Of a DNA stretch of 64,000 bases, positions 16,393 to 24,033 are shown one piece after another; within the stretch, counting starts at the first letter, position 1, and each line of letters begins with the position of its first letter. The notes under the pieces were generated by a model that was not told the origin of the DNA, did not search any database, and saw only the letters and a program-made list of their open reading frames with translations. The stretch is from assembly GCF_016801025.1 (NCBI RefSeq), contig NZ_CP068983.1:2844501-2908500 (forward strand), in the 5' to 3' direction. A program made the translations under genes and the position numbers. The DNA comes from Paradevosia shaoguanensis (GTDB taxonomy: Bacteria > Pseudomonadota > Alphaproteobacteria > Rhizobiales > Devosiaceae).

Positions 16393-17217
16393 CTAGCCTT
16401 TGACACCGGGCACCAGCGAACGCGAGCCGCCCGAGCCTCCGGGCGGTGGCGGTGGGCCGCCCATCCCGCGGCTGGCGCCGCCTGAACCGGCATTTGGATC
16501 GACGCCGATGATCATGGCGACGAGATAGGCATCCGCCAGTTCCTTGACATAGGCAAAGGAGGCGCGTGTCGCCTGCGCGGCAATGCCATCGGTGCTGTTG
16601 ATGGTATCCCGCTCTTCCTTGCGATCGGAATAGGGCGCGACGTTCAGGTAGACGAATTCGCTCAGCGCATCCGGGAAGAAGAGCTGTCCGGTAAGCGCGT
16701 TGGTTTCGTCAAGAAACACCTTGAAGTGGATATGCGTCGTGCGACCGCGATACCAGCCGGGATAGACGGTGGTGAATTCGGCAACGCCGTTCTCACCTGT
16801 CATCTGTGTGCCGCGCATGAAGGTCTGGCCCGTCGTGTCGATGCCACCGGGCTGGTTGGCGTAGCCCGAATAGATGCCGGTGGCGTCTGCGTGCCAGATA
16901 TCCACGCGCGCGCCGGCCATCGGCTTGCACTGGGCGTCCACTACCTGGAGGCGCACCTGGGTTCTGACGCCGGGACGGCCCTCGGTCACATCCTGCCGCT
17001 CGAGCGCGGGGTCGAAATAGTAGGGGCCTTCGGTGACTTCGGGCGTGATGACGCAGACATCGGCGCCCGGCAGCAGGCCGGCGGTGTCGGCATTGGTGCC
17101 GGCTTCCTGAGTGAAGGCCTGGCGGGGGATGAGCGTGCCGCCGGCTGCAGTGACGGCGATAAGGGAGAGGGCGCCGCGTCGGCTCAGTCGAGCGGGCGAA
17201 TGATCGTCGCTTGGCAT
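16393..17217 (-). CDS. Exported intradiol ring-cleavage dioxygenase-like protein
   Basis: Non-haem Fe(III) intradiol dioxygenase family, 274 aa. A Tat-type leader (LSRRGALSLIAVTAAGG) sends it to the periplasm, unlike the cytosolic catechol and protocatechuate enzymes. The iron-site region is clear: GWYRGRTTHIHFKV supplies a tyrosine and the H-x-H pair, and ITPEVTEGPYYFDP is the conserved entry motif. The C-terminus is a Pro/Gly tail (GGPPPPPGGSGGSRSL). I chose the ATG at 17217 with AAGGAG upstream. No aromatic-degradation genes are beside it, so its physiological substrate is open. Confidence 0.87.
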   Translation of the reverse strand: MPSDDHSPARLSRRGALSLIAVTAAGGTLIPRQAFTQEAGTNADTAGLLPGADVCVITPEVTEGPYYFDPALERQDVTEGRPGVRTQVRLQVVDAQCKPMAGARVDIWHADATGIYSGYANQPGGIDTTGQTFMRGTQMTGENGVAEFTTVYPGWYRGRTTHIHFKVFLDETNALTGQLFFPDALSEFVYLNVAPYSDRKEERDTINSTDGIAAQATRASFAYVKELADAYLVAMIIGVDPNAGSGGASRGMGGPPPPPGGSGGSRSLVPGVKG

Positions 17218-17450
17218 GGTCGGCTCCTTGTTGGTCGCTCCAATGGGTAGCTCAAGCCGGCCGGTATTGGGCGTTACAAATAGGTGAGGCTCGACAGCTT
17301 CCGGTAAGCACAAACGCATAAACGCGCGCCCCGGCTTTCCTGAACGGCAGCTAAACGGGGTGTTGCGGCGTTGTTCAACTCAAGCCGCCGACAATAGGCG
17401 GCATCAAGAAGCCAGGCGCTCAAGGCCGGGCCGCTACAGGGACAACGAAG

Positions 17451-17561
17451 ATGTTGAAGGTACTTTTGACCGTTCTGTTCGTTGGGGTGATGGCAACCCT
17501 TACTTTCGCAGCCTCGAACGCGCCGACGCCCGAGGCCATCATGCTGGAGACACTGCAGTGA
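17451..17561 (+). CDS. Tiny membrane protein A of a coupled pair
   Basis: A 36-codon frame starting ATG after GGGACAACGAAG. The product is a single hydrophobic helix (LKVLLTVLFVGVMATLTFAA) followed by a short polar tail (SNAPTPEAIMLETLQ), reading as a signal peptide or small membrane peptide. It resembles the next product in the segment VLTV-F..-M..-L-FAA-N. Its stop (TGA) overlaps the GTG start of that second frame by 4 nt, which argues that both are translated. I recognise no family. Confidence 0.5.
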   Translation: MLKVLLTVLFVGVMATLTFAASNAPTPEAIMLETLQ

Positions 17562-17704
17562 GGGACCGGTCTTCCGTCGTGCAGATGGTGCTGACCGTGG
17601 CCTTCGCGGCCCTCATGTTCGTGCTGGTCTTCGCTGCTGCCAATACCGAAGTGCCCGGGCCATTCTCAGGCGTGCTGACGCCGCAGACGACCCAGGCCCG
17701 ATGA
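17558..17704 (+). CDS. Tiny membrane protein B of a coupled pair
   Basis: A 48-aa product starting GTG inside the stop of the preceding frame (GTGA overlap). It has one hydrophobic segment (VVQMVLTVAFAALMFVLVFA) followed by a polar tail (ANTEVPGPFSGVLTPQTTQ). The hydrophobic part and the Ala-Ala-x-Asn junction resemble its upstream neighbour, as if one duplicated from the other. It ends 4 nt from the convergent deaminase gene. No known family or function. Confidence 0.5.
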   Translation: MRDRSSVVQMVLTVAFAALMFVLVFAAANTEVPGPFSGVLTPQTTQAR

Positions 17705-17708
17705 CCGG

Positions 17709-18317
17709 TCAGGCGAGGGGAATACCCTTGTCGCCCTTGTCCTGCTGGTAGGTCGCGGAGAGGTCGGCGTAGAGCGCGCCGATATCGTCCATGCGCGACA
17801 GCAGAGCCTCGCGGTTGCCGCGATCGAGCGTGGCGATCATCCGGGCGATCGAGTGGCTGGTCCAGAAGGCGTTGCTGGCATTGTAGAGCGGCGCATCGAG
17901 CGGCGTGCCGGGGGGCACGAATACTTCCTTGAGGATGCGGATATCGTGCGGGATGGCGAAGCTGTCCCGGCTGTCTTCATGGCTGAAGAGAAAATAGAAA
18001 TTGTCGTAGCCCGCCCAGGTAATGGCCGAGAGGCAGAGCGAGCAGGGCTCGTGCGTGGCGAGGAAGATGCAATCCTTGGGGTCGGGCAGGGTGGCGCGGT
18101 TGAGCTCGTAGAGCTTCTTTATGGCGTGCATTTCCCCGTGCCAGAGCGGGTTCTCCGTCTCGTTGTTGGTTTCCGCCACGACCACTGACAGGTCAGATTT
18201 CCGCAGGATGGCGGCGCCGAAGATCTTGTTCCCCTTGCGCACGCCTTCGCGGGTCTTGGGCGCGATGTCGTTCTCGATGACGTCAAAGAGGCGGGAGATG
18301 AAGGCAGCGGTTTCCAT
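17709..18317 (-). CDS. Zinc-dependent nucleoside/cytidine deaminase-like protein
   Basis: Cytosolic deaminase fold, 202 aa. The zinc and proton-transfer residues are present: His60-x-Glu62 in WHGEMHAI and Cys92/Cys95 in HEPCSLC. The C-terminal half (from about 130) is longer than in simple CMP/dCMP or tRNA-adenosine deaminases and I do not recognise it. It acts on a base, nucleoside or a related amidine, but the sequence does not tell which. It lies downstream of the YbaY-META gene on the same strand with 70 nt between. A link to purine degradation elsewhere in the window is possible but unproven. Confidence 0.82.
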   Translation of the reverse strand: METAAFISRLFDVIENDIAPKTREGVRKGNKIFGAAILRKSDLSVVVAETNNETENPLWHGEMHAIKKLYELNRATLPDPKDCIFLATHEPCSLCLSAITWAGYDNFYFLFSHEDSRDSFAIPHDIRILKEVFVPPGTPLDAPLYNASNAFWTSHSIARMIATLDRGNREALLSRMDDIGALYADLSATYQQDKGDKGIPLA

Positions 18318-18387
18318 TGCGGCTCCAAGGTTTGCTGCCGCAAAGGGTGCAAGTGCCGAGAGGCGCGGTCAAGGGGAGGGCGCGCTC

Positions 18388-19185
18388 CTAATTGTCCTTG
18401 ACCAGGTTCATCACCGGATTGCCGTTGGCATCGGCCAGCCTGAGATTGTTACCGTCGATCGCGTAGGTCGCCACAACTGCCATCGCCGAGAAGAACGACG
18501 CTTCCTGCTGCATCATCGGTTCGGGGCAGGCCATGCGCGTCGAGGCGGGGGAGCCGAAGACGAGGCTGCCGCCGTTGATCGTCGCTTGTGCGAAATAGCT
18601 GTTGCAGCCGCCCTTGCCGCCCGCGCGACCATCTTCGGCAAGTGTCAGGGTGGTGCGGGTTTTCTCGTTGCTCGGGGTGCCCTTGATGTCGACCACGCGC
18701 CAGTTGGTGCCAATGAGCTGGGTGGTAGGGGTGCTGGCTGGTGGCATGGCGGCCTCCTTGCCGGGCAGGGGAGCGGGCTCGGCGCGGCCGACGAAATCCA
18801 TGATGATCATGATCGGTTGCGCGGGCGCGAGCGGATCGACGCTGTATTGCGTGGTGTTGAGGAAGAGCAGCTTGCCTCCCGAGGTGATGCGGGCGCTCAG
18901 CGCGTAGGTGTGTTTGGGCTTGATGACCTTGTCGTCGAAATTGAGCGTGAAGGTCAGAGGCACCTGGCCGGGGCCGGATAGCCGGGCGGCAGCGTGGACG
19001 GTGGCCTTGGCGTCGGCCAGCGAGACATCGAGCAACTGGATTTCCAGGCTGGAATCGGGTGGCAGCGCGATGCGCTCGCGATAGGTCACTTCGCCGGTGA
19101 TCGAGACCGGCGCGGCCAATGCCGTGGTGAGGGTGGCCAGCAGCATGCCGGCCGCTGCCAGGGTGAGTTTGATGCTTGTGCTCAT
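18388..19185 (-). CDS. YbaY-like plus META (HslJ-like) domain secreted protein
   Basis: Exported protein of 265 aa. A Sec signal peptide (about 1-25, ending ALAAP) is followed by a YbaY-type beta domain at about 26-135 (VSITGEVTYRERIALPPDSS) and a C-terminal META domain at about 155-262. The META domain shows its hallmark (LIGTNWRVVDIKGTP; GGKGGCNSYFAQA; STRMACPEPMMQQE). META/HslJ proteins are outer-membrane or periplasmic proteins linked to stress and novobiocin tolerance. No lipobox is visible at the cleavage site. Functions of the fused form are unknown. Confidence 0.85.
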   Translation of the reverse strand: MSTSIKLTLAAAGMLLATLTTALAAPVSITGEVTYRERIALPPDSSLEIQLLDVSLADAKATVHAAARLSGPGQVPLTFTLNFDDKVIKPKHTYALSARITSGGKLLFLNTTQYSVDPLAPAQPIMIIMDFVGRAEPAPLPGKEAAMPPASTPTTQLIGTNWRVVDIKGTPSNEKTRTTLTLAEDGRAGGKGGCNSYFAQATINGGSLVFGSPASTRMACPEPMMQQEASFFSAMAVVATYAIDGNNLRLADANGNPVMNLVKDN

Positions 19186-19290
19186 CGTGCACTCCTGAGT
19201 TTGGCAGCGTCCATGTCCGCCGCCTCTAAAGGTGCCCCAGCGTGCTAGTTATGCAGGAATTGCTGCTATCTTGCGACGAACAAGCAGGAA

Positions 19291-19797
19291 TTAAGTAAAG
19301 ATCGGGTTCGCCCGTTCGACCCGATACGGCGTTTCGAAGAAGTATTCCTCGAGATTGTTGCCATCCCCGCCACGGTCGACCACCAGGAAATCGGAGACTT
19401 CATCGAGCGGCGTCAGCACGCCGTGCCAGGTGTTCATGGCGATGTTTACGCCCTGGCCGGACGCGGTGAGGAAGGCGCGGGGCATGCCGGGCGTGCCGCC
19501 ATGATCGGGCGCCACGATGACGAGGAAGGGGCGGGGGGCAAGCGGGAAGAAAGCCTGGCTGCCGAAGGGGTGGCGCTCGACCATCCCGAGTTCAAGCGGC
19601 ATGGCATAAGGCTGGCCGCGAAAGATCGAGATCAGCGGGCGCGCATGGGCGCCGCCAAGCTCGACCTTGGCCAGGTCATTGTAGCGTTCGGTCTTGCCCG
19701 AATTGATGAGGTAGTGCGTCGAGCCCTCTATGGAGATGACCTGTCCGAAAGGCGCGAAAGCGTCGCGGGTCAGGGGCTCGGTGGTGATAATAGTCAT
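19291..19797 (-). CDS. allA: Ureidoglycolate lyase
   Basis: Cytosolic cupin-fold enzyme of 168 aa that splits ureidoglycolate into glyoxylate and urea, the last step of allantoin degradation. Family features are visible: [14 protein letters not shown] at the N-terminus, the [20 protein letters not shown] segment with the conserved histidine, and [16 protein letters not shown] near the end. I chose the ATG at 19797 ([14 protein letters not shown]). It follows the ABM gene by 53 nt and is probably the last gene of a NIPSNAP-ABM-allA operon. It complements the purine cluster at 41-57 kb, whose malate synthase would consume the glyoxylate. Confidence 0.9.
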   Translation of the reverse strand: MTIITTEPLTRDAFAPFGQVISIEGSTHYLINSGKTERYNDLAKVELGGAHARPLISIFRGQPYAMPLELGMVERHPFGSQAFFPLAPRPFLVIVAPDHGGTPGMPRAFLTASGQGVNIAMNTWHGVLTPLDEVSDFLVVDRGGDGNNLEEYFFETPYRVERANPIFT

Positions 19798-19850
19798 GGG
19801 CGATCCGTCCGTTAACAGCACGGCGAGTTAGCCGTGCTGCGCATCGGTGG

Positions 19851-20204
19851 TCAACCGCTGGCCTCGTGCACCATTCGGCTATCTCCGGGCGCCTCTTCGC
19901 GCCGATGCATGCCGTAGTCGCGCAGGACCGATGCCACGCGCAGGCGGTAATCGGCGAAGACGCCGCCTCGCCCCAGCGCCTGTGCTTCGCGGTGGGAGGC
20001 CATGTTGCGCCAGCGTGCGACGGCGGCCTCGTCCTGCCAGAAAGAGAGGGAGAGGATTTTGCCCGGCTCGCTCAGGCTCTCGAACCGCTCGATGGAGAGG
20101 AAGCCCTCCATCTCCATCAGTTCCGCCCGCAGACCGGCTGCCAGGGCAAGGTAGTCACCCTTGCGACCCTCGGCAGGCAGGACTTCGAAAATCACCGCGA
20201 TCAT
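19851..20204 (-). CDS. Antibiotic-biosynthesis-monooxygenase (ABM) domain protein
   Basis: Small dimeric alpha/beta-barrel protein of 117 aa. The ABM pattern is clear ([60 protein letters not shown]). This fold occurs in quinone-forming monooxygenases, haem-degrading enzymes and uncharacterised proteins, so the activity is not assigned. It overlaps the upstream NIPSNAP gene by 4 nt, so the two related barrel proteins are likely translated together and could form a heterodimer. Confidence 0.85.
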   Translation of the reverse strand: MIAVIFEVLPAEGRKGDYLALAAGLRAELMEMEGFLSIERFESLSEPGKILSLSFWQDEAAVARWRNMASHREAQALGRGGVFADYRLRVASVLRDYGMHRREEAPGDSRMVHEASG

Positions 20205-20524
20205 CGCAATTCCCCATGCGGCGTGGACGCCAGTCGAAGGAATAACCGATCCTCCTTGAGGATGAAGCGCTCCTTTTGTGCGAAGGCGAAGTTTTCTCGG
20301 CCGAGCGGGTCGTCGCGAAGGCGCGCCCGGTACGCTTCGTAGGCAGCGAGGCTCTCGATGTTGTAGACGCCGTAGGCGATGGTGGCTGAACCCTCATGCG
20401 GCGCGTAATAGCCGATGAGATCGGCGCCGTTGCGCGGGATGGCCTGACCCCAGTTGCGTGCATATTGCTCGAAGCTGTCGCGCTTGTTCGGATCGATCTC
20501 GTAGCGGATGAAACAGGTGATCAT
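20201..20524 (-). CDS. NIPSNAP-family protein
   Basis: Protein of 107 aa with a dimeric alpha/beta-barrel (ferredoxin-like) fold of the NIPSNAP type ([60 protein letters not shown]). Bacterial NIPSNAPs have no firm biochemical role. First gene of a leftward operon with the ABM protein and allA. It is divergent from an ArsR-like regulator across 73 nt that contain inverted repeats. Confidence 0.86.
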   Translation of the reverse strand: MITCFIRYEIDPNKRDSFEQYARNWGQAIPRNGADLIGYYAPHEGSATIAYGVYNIESLAAYEAYRARLRDDPLGRENFAFAQKERFILKEDRLFLRLASTPHGELR

Positions 20525-20574
20525 CGTGGTGTTCCTTGTGATGCACCGCCAGTTCTAGCGCATTGCATGACGGG

Positions 20575-20592
20575 GATGCTTCGGTTAGCATC
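20575..20592. promoter_or_regulatory. Inverted repeat in front of the second ArsR-like gene
   Basis: GATGCT-TCGGTT-AGCATC, overlapping a second pair of arms CTTCG/CGAAG, ends 5 nt before the regulator ATG at 20598. It lies in the divergent promoter region shared with the NIPSNAP gene, so it is a candidate operator. Confidence 0.45.
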
Positions 20593-20597
20593 GAAGT

Positions 20598-21275
20598 ATG
20601 AAAGACGGTCCTGTCATCGCAAACATCGCTGCGCTCCTGGGTGATCCGGCCCGGGCCAACATGCTGACGGCACTCATGGATGGCCGTGCGCTCACCGTCA
20701 GCGAGCTTGCCAATGCGGCCGGCGTGACGCTGCAGACGGCCAGCGGGCACCTCTCCAAGCTGGAGGCGGCCGGCCTCGTTGTCGCCGAGAAGCAGGGGCG
20801 GCATCGCTATTACCGACTATCGGGCGGCGATGTTGCGCAGGTGCTCGAAGGGTTGATGGGCCTGGCCCAGCGCACTGGCGCGGTCCGCGTGCGGACCGGC
20901 CCGCGCGATCCCGCGCTGCGGCAGGCGCGAGTTTGCTACGATCACCTTGCTGGTGAGCGGGGTGTGGAGCTTCTTGAGGCGCTGGCCGACGGACAATTGG
21001 TGGCAGATCGCGACAATCCGCTGCTGACCGAGAAGGGGCGGACATTCTTCGCCGAATTCGGCATCGATACTTCGGGGCTCGGCAAGGGCCGGCGACCGCT
21101 TTGCCGCGCGTGCCTCGACTGGAGCGAGCGGCGCCATCATCTTGGTGGAGCGCTTGGCGCGGCCATTCTCGACACGATGCTGGAGCGAGGCTGGGTGCGA
21201 CGGGAAGAGGGGCGCGTGCTGGCTTTCAGCCAGGACGGGCTCAGCGCTTTCCGGAAATCGTTCGGGATCGCCTAG
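20598..21275 (+). CDS. ArsR-family regulator with long C-terminal domain
   Basis: DNA-binding regulator of 225 aa, about twice the normal ArsR length. The N-terminal winged helix (LLGDPARANMLTALMDGRAL; GVTLQTASGHLSKLEAAGLV; GRHRYYRLSGGDVAQVLEGL) occupies residues 1-100. A C-terminal domain with three cysteines (ARVCYDHLAGERGVELLEAL; PLCRACLDWSERRHHLGGAL) follows. The cysteines could bind metal or sense redox change. It is divergent from NIPSNAP-ABM-allA and probably their repressor. Its stop shares a CTAG with the stop of the convergent methyltransferase gene. Confidence 0.87.
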   Translation: MKDGPVIANIAALLGDPARANMLTALMDGRALTVSELANAAGVTLQTASGHLSKLEAAGLVVAEKQGRHRYYRLSGGDVAQVLEGLMGLAQRTGAVRVRTGPRDPALRQARVCYDHLAGERGVELLEALADGQLVADRDNPLLTEKGRTFFAEFGIDTSGLGKGRRPLCRACLDWSERRHHLGGALGAAILDTMLERGWVRREEGRVLAFSQDGLSAFRKSFGIA

Positions 21276-21889
21276 GTTTGCGGCGCGAGCAGCGCGACGA
21301 AATGCAGACTGCGATCGAATAGCCAGGTGAAGGGCGCGGGGTAGAGGTTCAGGGCCGCGACGCGACGGACTTCAAGCAGATTGGCGGCAGCGAAAGCGCG
21401 CTGCCATTCGGTTGGGGTCAGATAGTTGTAGGGCAAGCGCACATCGTGTCCGCGATTACCGACCCAATCCATGAAGCGCAGGGTTGTGCGGGCGCCGGTG
21501 CCCTGTACGAGGTGATCCTTGATCACCACGCCACGGTTTGCCACTCGTGCGGCCTCGCGCAGCACGGCTGCCGGATCGTCGGTGTGGTGCAGGACGTCAA
21601 CGATCGTCACGTAGTCGAAGGCGTCATCCGGATAGGGCAGGGTGACGCCGTCATAGAGCGTGACCGGGATGAGCGTCTGCGGGCGGAGAAGCACGTCCAC
21701 GCCTTCGACAGCAAGATCGGGGCGGAGAGTCATCAGCGCGTGGGCGATCGAGCCGTCGCCGGCTCCAAGATCCAGAACCTTACCGCCTGTCGGAATGATG
21801 CCTGCCAGATGCCGTGACAGCACCTCGACCCGCCGATTGAACACGGCGGCCTTGTGGACGGCATTGAGGGCTGCCTTAGCGCTCGCCAA
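21272..21889 (-). CDS. Class I SAM-dependent methyltransferase
   Basis: Methyltransferase of 205 aa with the SAM-binding motif I VLDLGAGDGSIAHAL near residues 38-52. An acidic loop follows (AVEGVDVLL), then motif IV-like DAFDYVTIVDVLHHTDDP. It is the UbiE/type-11 kind. Substrate is unknown, though a basic and aromatic C-terminus suggests a lipid or lipid-linked target. It overlaps the upstream GtrA-like gene by 14 nt, so the two are likely translated together. Confidence 0.87.
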   Translation of the reverse strand: MASAKAALNAVHKAAVFNRRVEVLSRHLAGIIPTGGKVLDLGAGDGSIAHALMTLRPDLAVEGVDVLLRPQTLIPVTLYDGVTLPYPDDAFDYVTIVDVLHHTDDPAAVLREAARVANRGVVIKDHLVQGTGARTTLRFMDWVGNRGHDVRLPYNYLTPTEWQRAFAAANLLEVRRVAALNLYPAPFTWLFDRSLHFVALLAPQT

Positions 21890-22313
21890 AAGCCCAGACT
21901 TTCAGCACGAGAAAGTTCATGGCCGAAGTCAGCCCGATGACCAGCAGCGAGGCAAAGAGCGTCGGCAGGCCGATGATGCCGTAGGCGAGGAACGAGAACA
22001 GAGCCGCAAGCGAGAGGCCGACCAGTTGCACAGTCACGTAGCGGGGGAGGGCCTGGAGGTGCGGGGCGTCGGAATTGAACGAGAAGCGGCGGTGGAGCAA
22101 GTAGACCGGCAGGATGAAGGCCGCATAGCACAGCGCGCTCACAATCCAGTCGGCGAGCGGAAGGCCGGCGCCGACGGCGAGCGAGGACAGGCACACGAAC
22201 GCCATGGCGGCCCCGCCGCCGATGGCGAGGAAGGTCAGCGCCTGCCAGAAGAGGCTGCGTTCGGCAATGTCATGATCCTGGTCACGGACCAAGCTTTCGA
22301 GCAGCACGCTCAT
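21876..22313 (-). CDS. GtrA-like four-helix membrane protein
   Basis: Polytopic protein of 145 aa with four hydrophobic segments (FWQALTFLAIGGGAAMAFVCLS and onwards), and the typical HRRFSFNSDAPHLQALPRYV loop and NFLVLKVWAFGER C-terminus of the GtrA family. GtrA proteins are thought to flip or support polyprenol-linked sugars used for cell-surface glycosylation. First gene of a two-gene operon with a methyltransferase, which may modify the same lipid or glycan. No glycosyltransferase lies next to it. Confidence 0.86.
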   Translation of the reverse strand: MSVLLESLVRDQDHDIAERSLFWQALTFLAIGGGAAMAFVCLSSLAVGAGLPLADWIVSALCYAAFILPVYLLHRRFSFNSDAPHLQALPRYVTVQLVGLSLAALFSFLAYGIIGLPTLFASLLVIGLTSAMNFLVLKVWAFGER

Positions 22314-22355
22314 GACTGTCCTCGTGGTAACATGGGACGATCATAAGCGCCCAAC

Positions 22356-22368
22356 CCTGAACTTCAGG
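22356..22368. promoter_or_regulatory. Palindrome upstream of the GtrA/methyltransferase operon
   Basis: CCTGAA-C-TTCAGG, a 6+6 palindrome, lies 43 nt upstream of the GtrA ATG. A TATGAT hexamer stands between them on the same strand (about 22341-22346). It could be an operator lying over the -35 region. Confidence 0.4.
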
Positions 22369-22546
22369 TGACTGAACGACCGGCCCGCCAGCTTCCCTGC
22401 GCCATGGTTGCCAAACCCTCAATTCACAATCCGGGCTAGTGAGGGGAAAGCTCAGCCCGATCCCCGGTCACCCCCAGGTGCCTCCTTGCATTCCGGCCCT
22501 CTTCGCGCCATTTCTGCGGTAAAGTTACTGAAAGGAGCCACGACTC

Positions 22547-23197
22547 ATGACGCGCAAGCTCAAGGTGGATATCTTCACCGACGTCGTCTGCCCCTGGTGC
22601 CTGATCGGGTCGGTGAGGCTCGACAAGGCCATTGCCGAATTGCCCGAGGGCATCGAAGTGGAGGTGGAGAACCACCCGTTCTACCTCGATCCCAACGTCC
22701 CCGCCGAAGGCGTCGATGTCTGGCATATGCTCAAGACCAAGTACGGTCGCGATCCGGCGGAAATGTGGGCGCGTCCGCAGGAAGAGGCCAGGAAGTCGGG
22801 CGTCGATCTCGACCTGTCCCAGCAGCCGCGCATGTTCCGTACCGCCAAGGCGCACACCATTACCCGGCTTGCCAAATCGCGGGGCACTCAGCATGCTCTC
22901 GCCAATGCGATCGCCGACGCTTATTTCCTTGAGCACCGGCAGATCAATGACGATGCCGTCCTCGCCGATATCGCGGCCGAGCACGGCTTCGATCGGGAAG
23001 AGGCGCTGCGTCTGATGAACGATCCCCAAGAGCTCGAAACCACCGAGCATCTGGCGATTTCTGCCGCCCGACAGGGCATCAATGGCGTGCCTTTCTTCGT
23101 GTTCGACGGTAAATTCGCCATGTCCGGCGCCCAGCCCGAGGAAGTGTTCCAGCGGGCCTTCGCCGAACTGCTCAAGCCAGAGGTTGCCTCCCAGTGA
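22547..23197 (+). CDS. DsbA-family oxidoreductase (FrnE-like)
   Basis: Thioredoxin-fold protein of 216 aa with the redox motif CPWC at Cys15-Cys18 (VDIFTDVVCPWCLIG). A helical insertion and the cis-proline region GINGVPFFVFDGKFAMSGAQ near the C-terminus follow. There is no signal peptide, so it is cytosolic, matching the FrnE/2-hydroxychromene-isomerase-like subgroup linked to oxidative stress rather than periplasmic DsbA. GAAAGGAG precedes the ATG. It overlaps the next gene by 4 nt (GTGA). Confidence 0.9.
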   Translation: MTRKLKVDIFTDVVCPWCLIGSVRLDKAIAELPEGIEVEVENHPFYLDPNVPAEGVDVWHMLKTKYGRDPAEMWARPQEEARKSGVDLDLSQQPRMFRTAKAHTITRLAKSRGTQHALANAIADAYFLEHRQINDDAVLADIAAEHGFDREEALRLMNDPQELETTEHLAISAARQGINGVPFFVFDGKFAMSGAQPEEVFQRAFAELLKPEVASQ

Positions 23198-24033
23198 AGT
23201 TCGTCCGCCGCATAGTCATCGCGCTCGTAGCGCTCGTTATCATCGCCTATGCGGCGGTCCTCGGTTACATCTACTTCAACCAGCGCGCGCTGCAGTACAC
23301 CGCCACTGGCGAGATCACAGCGCTTGCCGATACCAAGATCAAGGGCGCCGAAGAGGTCACCATCCCCACCACCGACGGGGCCGTGGTCCATGGCTGGTAC
23401 GCGCCGCCCGCCGAGGTCGGCAAGCCGGTCGTACTCTATTACAAGGGCAATAGCGGCTCGTTCTCCGAAGAGCATGAGCGCTTCGAAGCCTGGACTGCCG
23501 ACGGCTACGGCTTCCTCGCCTTCGACTATCGCGGCTTCCCGCTCTCTCCGGGCGAAATCTCCCAGCAGCACATTCTCGACGATGCGACGGCTGCTTTCGA
23601 TTGGCTCAAGGCCAAGGGCCAGCCGATCGTTATCTGGGGGCGCTCGCTCGGCACGGGCCCCGCCACCTATATCGCCAGCATCCGCGATGCCGATGCGCTG
23701 CTTCTCGAGACGCCGTTCCTCTCGGCGGTCAATGTCGCCTTCGAGCGCTATCCCTACCTGCCCGTCGGCCTGCTGATGTCCGACCAGTTCCCGGTCAACG
23801 AGTGGATCACCAAGGTCGATGAGCCGGTCTTCATCGCCCATGGCACCGCCGACCAGACCATCGACGTCACCAATGGCGAGCGGCTCTACCAGCTCGTGCC
23901 GCACAAATACGATCTCTGGATCGAGCCGGGTGCCGACCACGGCGATCTCTGGGCGCGTGGTATCTGGGGTCGGGCCAAGACCTTCTTCGAAGACGCCGAA
24001 TACGCCGCCTCCAAGGTGGCTGCGGCCCGCTAG
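23194..24033 (+). CDS. Membrane-anchored alpha/beta hydrolase (ABHD13-like)
   Basis: Protein of 279 aa starting GTG inside the previous stop. An N-terminal membrane anchor (IVIALVALVIIAYAAVLGYIY, about 6-26) is followed by an alpha/beta-hydrolase domain. The nucleophile elbow is GRSLGTG (Ser near 150), with later acidic and histidine residues in HGTADQTIDV and EPGADHGDLW. It is similar in layout to BEM46/ABHD13 proteins, with thioesterase- or peptidase-like activity unknown. Coupled to the FrnE-like gene. Its TAG stop sits in a CTAG that also forms the stop of the convergent kinase gene. Confidence 0.88.
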   Translation: MKFVRRIVIALVALVIIAYAAVLGYIYFNQRALQYTATGEITALADTKIKGAEEVTIPTTDGAVVHGWYAPPAEVGKPVVLYYKGNSGSFSEEHERFEAWTADGYGFLAFDYRGFPLSPGEISQQHILDDATAAFDWLKAKGQPIVIWGRSLGTGPATYIASIRDADALLLETPFLSAVNVAFERYPYLPVGLLMSDQFPVNEWITKVDEPVFIAHGTADQTIDVTNGERLYQLVPHKYDLWIEPGADHGDLWARGIWGRAKTFFEDAEYAASKVAAAR

